Of a DNA stretch of 64,000 nt, positions 61,960-64,000 are shown piece after piece (the stretch's first letter is position 1; each line of letters starts with the position of its first letter). A program made the translations under genes and the position numbers. Location: positions 56,348 through 120,347 of the forward strand of contig NZ_JOPJ01000008.1 in the NCBI RefSeq assembly GCF_002153655.1, written 5' to 3'. The notes beneath the pieces are model-generated. The model was given only the letters and a program-made list of their open reading frames with translations. It did no database searches and was not told where the DNA came from. The stretch comes from Acetobacter okinawensis (GTDB lineage Bacteria > Pseudomonadota > Alphaproteobacteria > Acetobacterales > Acetobacteraceae).

Positions 61960-63135
61960 CTATGGGCCGGGGGAGAGGCTGCGCACCGGGGTCGGGGCTG
62001 CGGTCGGGTGGGGGGCAATGTGCATGGTCTGCCCCCGCCAGTGCACTTCCGTACCACTGGCGCTGGCGACCATAATGGCGGCAGACAGCCAGTCCCGCAC
62101 GGGGAGCAGCAGAAGCGGCCACAGCGGGCGCGAGCCCACGGCGCGGTCAATCAGCAGCGATGTCAGGGCGCGCATGGCCCATATGCCCCAGAAGAATGGC
62201 AAACTCCATGCTGCATGTGGCTGAAAAAGCACAACCAGCGTCGCCCAGAACAGGGGAAGCTGGATGGAGGAGGCCGCATAGCCCATGGGGGCGAGTGTGC
62301 ACACCGTGCGGCCCCAGCGCAGTTCATGGCGGAGCAGCTCGCCCATGCTGGATTCGGCAATGGTGGTCCACGTCATGCACTCGGCAATGGCAATGTTCAT
62401 GCCGGCCTGCCGCACAAGCCTGCCCAGCAGGGCGTCATCCGCAACATGGGGCAGAAGGGCTTCCAGCCCGCCTACCGCATCCAGCGTCTGGCGGCGCAGC
62501 GCCATGGTGGCGCCCAGACAGTCCTGCCGCCCAAGATAGCGGGAGAGCATGACGCCGGGCAGAAAGTTGTGGTTGATCTGGCAGGCCGCGAGCATCTGCA
62601 CCAGAGAGCCGCTGGCGGGCAGGCCCGCGTACAGCGTGGTGACCAGCCCGGTGTTGGGCTGGTGCAGGGCAGAGACAATATGCTGCAGGTAGTCGGGCCG
62701 CACATGAATGTCGGAATCGGAGATAACCAGAATCTCATGCCGTGCTTTGGGCAGGATATTCATCAGGTTACTGATCTTGCGGTTCAGCCCGTGCAGGGCG
62801 GGGTCCACCACAAGCTCCATGTCCAGATGCGGGTGGCGCTCCTGTAAGCGGCGTACAATGGCAATGGCGGGGTCGTCCGCATCGCGCACACCAAACAGGA
62901 TCTGCATTTGGGGGTAGTCCTGCGTGCAAAAACTTTCCAGCGCCTCCTCCAGCAGGGGTTCGGAGCCGTAAAGGGGCTTGAGCACGGTCACCGGGGGCGG
63001 GTTGCCCAGCACAACTGGCCGCCGCTCGGTGCGGCGGAAGCGTGCCAGTAGCCCAGCCCCCAGAGAGGACTGTACGCAGCCGGTAACAGAAAGAAGCGCG
63101 CTGGCAGCCGCCAGAAGAGGGAGAACCGCTACCAT
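61960..63135 (-). CDS. hpnI: hopanoid glycosyltransferase HpnI
   Basis: Membrane glycosyltransferase (GT2/GT21-like), 391 residues, that adds N-acetylglucosamine to bacteriohopanetetrol. An N-terminal membrane helix (residues 1-20) is followed by the catalytic domain with a DSDIHVRPDYL metal motif near 137, DD in HVADDALLGRLV, and a RHELRW motif like the (Q/R)xxRW of ceramide glucosyltransferases. Hydrophobic segments sit at the C-terminus. It lies between hpnM and hpnJ. Confidence 0.93.
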   Translation of the reverse strand: MVAVLPLLAAASALLSVTGCVQSSLGAGLLARFRRTERRPVVLGNPPPVTVLKPLYGSEPLLEEALESFCTQDYPQMQILFGVRDADDPAIAIVRRLQERHPHLDMELVVDPALHGLNRKISNLMNILPKARHEILVISDSDIHVRPDYLQHIVSALHQPNTGLVTTLYAGLPASGSLVQMLAACQINHNFLPGVMLSRYLGRQDCLGATMALRRQTLDAVGGLEALLPHVADDALLGRLVRQAGMNIAIAECMTWTTIAESSMGELLRHELRWGRTVCTLAPMGYAASSIQLPLFWATLVVLFQPHAAWSLPFFWGIWAMRALTSLLIDRAVGSRPLWPLLLLPVRDWLSAAIMVASASGTEVHWRGQTMHIAPHPTAAPTPVRSLSPGP

Positions 63136-63209
63136 GCTTCAACCATCATGCGCCCCATAGCGGGGATTGGTGTCTGTTTGCGTTGCCGCACGCGCCTCGT
63201 CCTGTTCCC

Positions 63210-63863
63210 TTAATCTTTGGCGTAGGTCTGAGCCTTGCGCTCAAGTACGCTGATAAGGCCGGACACGCCACCAGAGGTCAGTGTGGAGCTGAAGTCCGAA
63301 CGCTGTGCCGCCGCCTGGCTGATCCGGGCGTCGCTGAGCAGCACGTCCACAATCTTCCATGACCCGCCAGCATTGCTCATGACATAGCTGAGTTCGGTCG
63401 GGGTGGAGCCGTCGCTGGCACCAAGGTTGGTGACGACAAGCTTGTTACCACCCACGGGGCTATCGGTCACATCGGGCAGAATGGTGAACTTGACGTCCGC
63501 ACCGGGCTTGAAGTTGCTCACATAGCGCGCGACCGTATAGTCCTTGAACGCGGCCAGCAGCTTCTGCTTTTCATCAGCGCTCAGCCCGTTGTAGCGCAGG
63601 CCGATGGAGGCCTTGAGCACGGCTTCCAGATTATAGGACTGGTCCACGGCTGCGGCCACGATCTGGCTGCGTTCGGCAAAGCTGCCGTGGGACTGCACGA
63701 TCTGGTCCAGCGCCTTGTACAGGGTCTGCACCGGGGCAATTACTGCGCTGGAGGGAGCGGACTGGGCAAACGCAGCCGGGGCGGATACGCCAACCCCAAC
63801 AGCGGGAAGGAGCGCCATGCTCATGCCAAGCACGAGCCCTGCGCGGAAAGAAATACGTTTCAT
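63210..63863 (-). CDS. hpnM: hopanoid-associated periplasmic lipid-binding protein HpnM (MlaC/Ttg2D family)
   Basis: Periplasmic protein of 217 residues: signal peptide (to about residue 33, AAFAQ), then the MlaC-like fold (AVDQSYNLEAVLKASIGLRYNGLSADEKQKLLAAFKDYTVARYVSNF) that binds lipids. In hopanoid clusters HpnM accompanies transport of hopanoids to the outer membrane, usually with the RND protein HpnN, not seen here. It starts two bases after the upstream gene. Confidence 0.92.
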   Translation of the reverse strand: MKRISFRAGLVLGMSMALLPAVGVGVSAPAAFAQSAPSSAVIAPVQTLYKALDQIVQSHGSFAERSQIVAAAVDQSYNLEAVLKASIGLRYNGLSADEKQKLLAAFKDYTVARYVSNFKPGADVKFTILPDVTDSPVGGNKLVVTNLGASDGSTPTELSYVMSNAGGSWKIVDVLLSDARISQAAAQRSDFSSTLTSGGVSGLISVLERKAQTYAKD

Positions 63864-63865
63864 GC

Positions 63866-64000
63866 TTACGATTTTGTCCCGGTTGCACAGTTTGGCAAGG
63901 TTGCTTCGAGCATGTCTCCGATGCCCGCAGCGCTCACGCCGAGTGCGTTGAGTGCGGTTGCGACGATGTGGGGGGCGGAGAGCCCGGCCTCGTCATACTG
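63866..64000 (-). CDS. dxs: C-terminal end of probable 1-deoxy-D-xylulose-5-phosphate synthase
   Basis: Only the last 44 codons are in the window. They read QYDEAGLSAPHIVATALNALG and onward, which fits the C-terminal helix of DXS (typically xxYAEAGLDAxxIVxxxLxALG), followed by a short unconserved tail. DXS makes the isoprenoid precursor needed for hopanoids, and dxs lies in hopanoid clusters of several alphaproteobacteria. It ends two bases before hpnM, so the two are in one operon. The fragment is short, so the call is moderate. Confidence 0.5.
   Translation of the reverse strand, partial: QYDEAGLSAPHIVATALNALGVSAAGIGDMLEATLPNCATGTKS

Overview
The window looks like chromosomal DNA of an acetic acid bacterium (Acetobacteraceae, most like Acetobacter). 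It is GC-rich and carries hopanoid side-chain genes (hpnK, hpnJ, hpnI, hpnM), an OprB sugar porin, a catabolic acetolactate-to-acetoin pathway, quinone-linked 2-hydroxyacid oxidases (GlcDEF, LutABC) and a methylcitrate cycle. The genus is inferred from gene content. I see no rRNA, tRNA, insertion sequence, prophage or CRISPR array.

Layout. 1-5.3 kb holds a ferric-siderophore reductase with a heme-monooxygenase-like gene, a c-di-GMP pair (HD-GYP phosphodiesterase and a globin-coupled DosC cyclase), and a PiuC-type hydroxylase behind a Fur-like site. 5.4-10.8 kb is a cell-surface-signalling unit on the minus strand: ECF sigma factor, FecR anti-sigma, TonB receptor with an STN signalling domain, and a histidine acid phosphatase/phytase, preceded by a good Pho-box match. 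11.2-14.9 kb holds a YfdX-like protein, a strong terminator, a Fur-like box, a structured leader or sRNA candidate, and a Fiu-like siderophore receptor. 14.9-23.7 kb is the propionate/methylcitrate locus: a RamB/ScfR-like regulator divergent from prpD, prpC, prpB and prpE, then an MFS carrier. 23.7-30.7 kb holds mostly uncharacterised or enzyme singletons (secreted proteins, acetyltransferase, DUF1643, M29 aminopeptidase, a large Ala-rich protein, EipB). 30.7-39.5 kb is housekeeping: aspS, threonine aldolase, rplY, pth, ychF, proA, nadD, rsfS, rlmH. 39.6-42.5 kb has an RcnB-like protein and an amino-acid permease divergent from an Lrp regulator. 42.5-55 kb is a carbon-overflow island: a LysR regulator, then budA, alsS, glcDEF, a benzoylformate-decarboxylase-like TPP enzyme and lutABC. 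55-57.1 kb is murA, dcd and a small gene. 57.2-64 kb is oprB followed by the hopanoid operon, probably led by dxs.

How it fits together. GlcDEF and LutABC would oxidise lactate or glycolate at the membrane. Pyruvate made this way can be drawn off by AlsS and BudA to acetoin, which matches known lactate-to-acetoin metabolism of Acetobacter. The Prp enzymes clear propionyl-CoA. The iron genes (SIP, HmoA-like, PiuC, Fiu-like) form scattered parts of one siderophore economy. The FecIR-TonB-phytase unit is the most distinctive locus. Its Pho-box-like promoter and secreted phosphatase suggest a phosphate-starvation system that senses and imports a phosphorylated ligand such as phytate, not a classical iron-citrate system.
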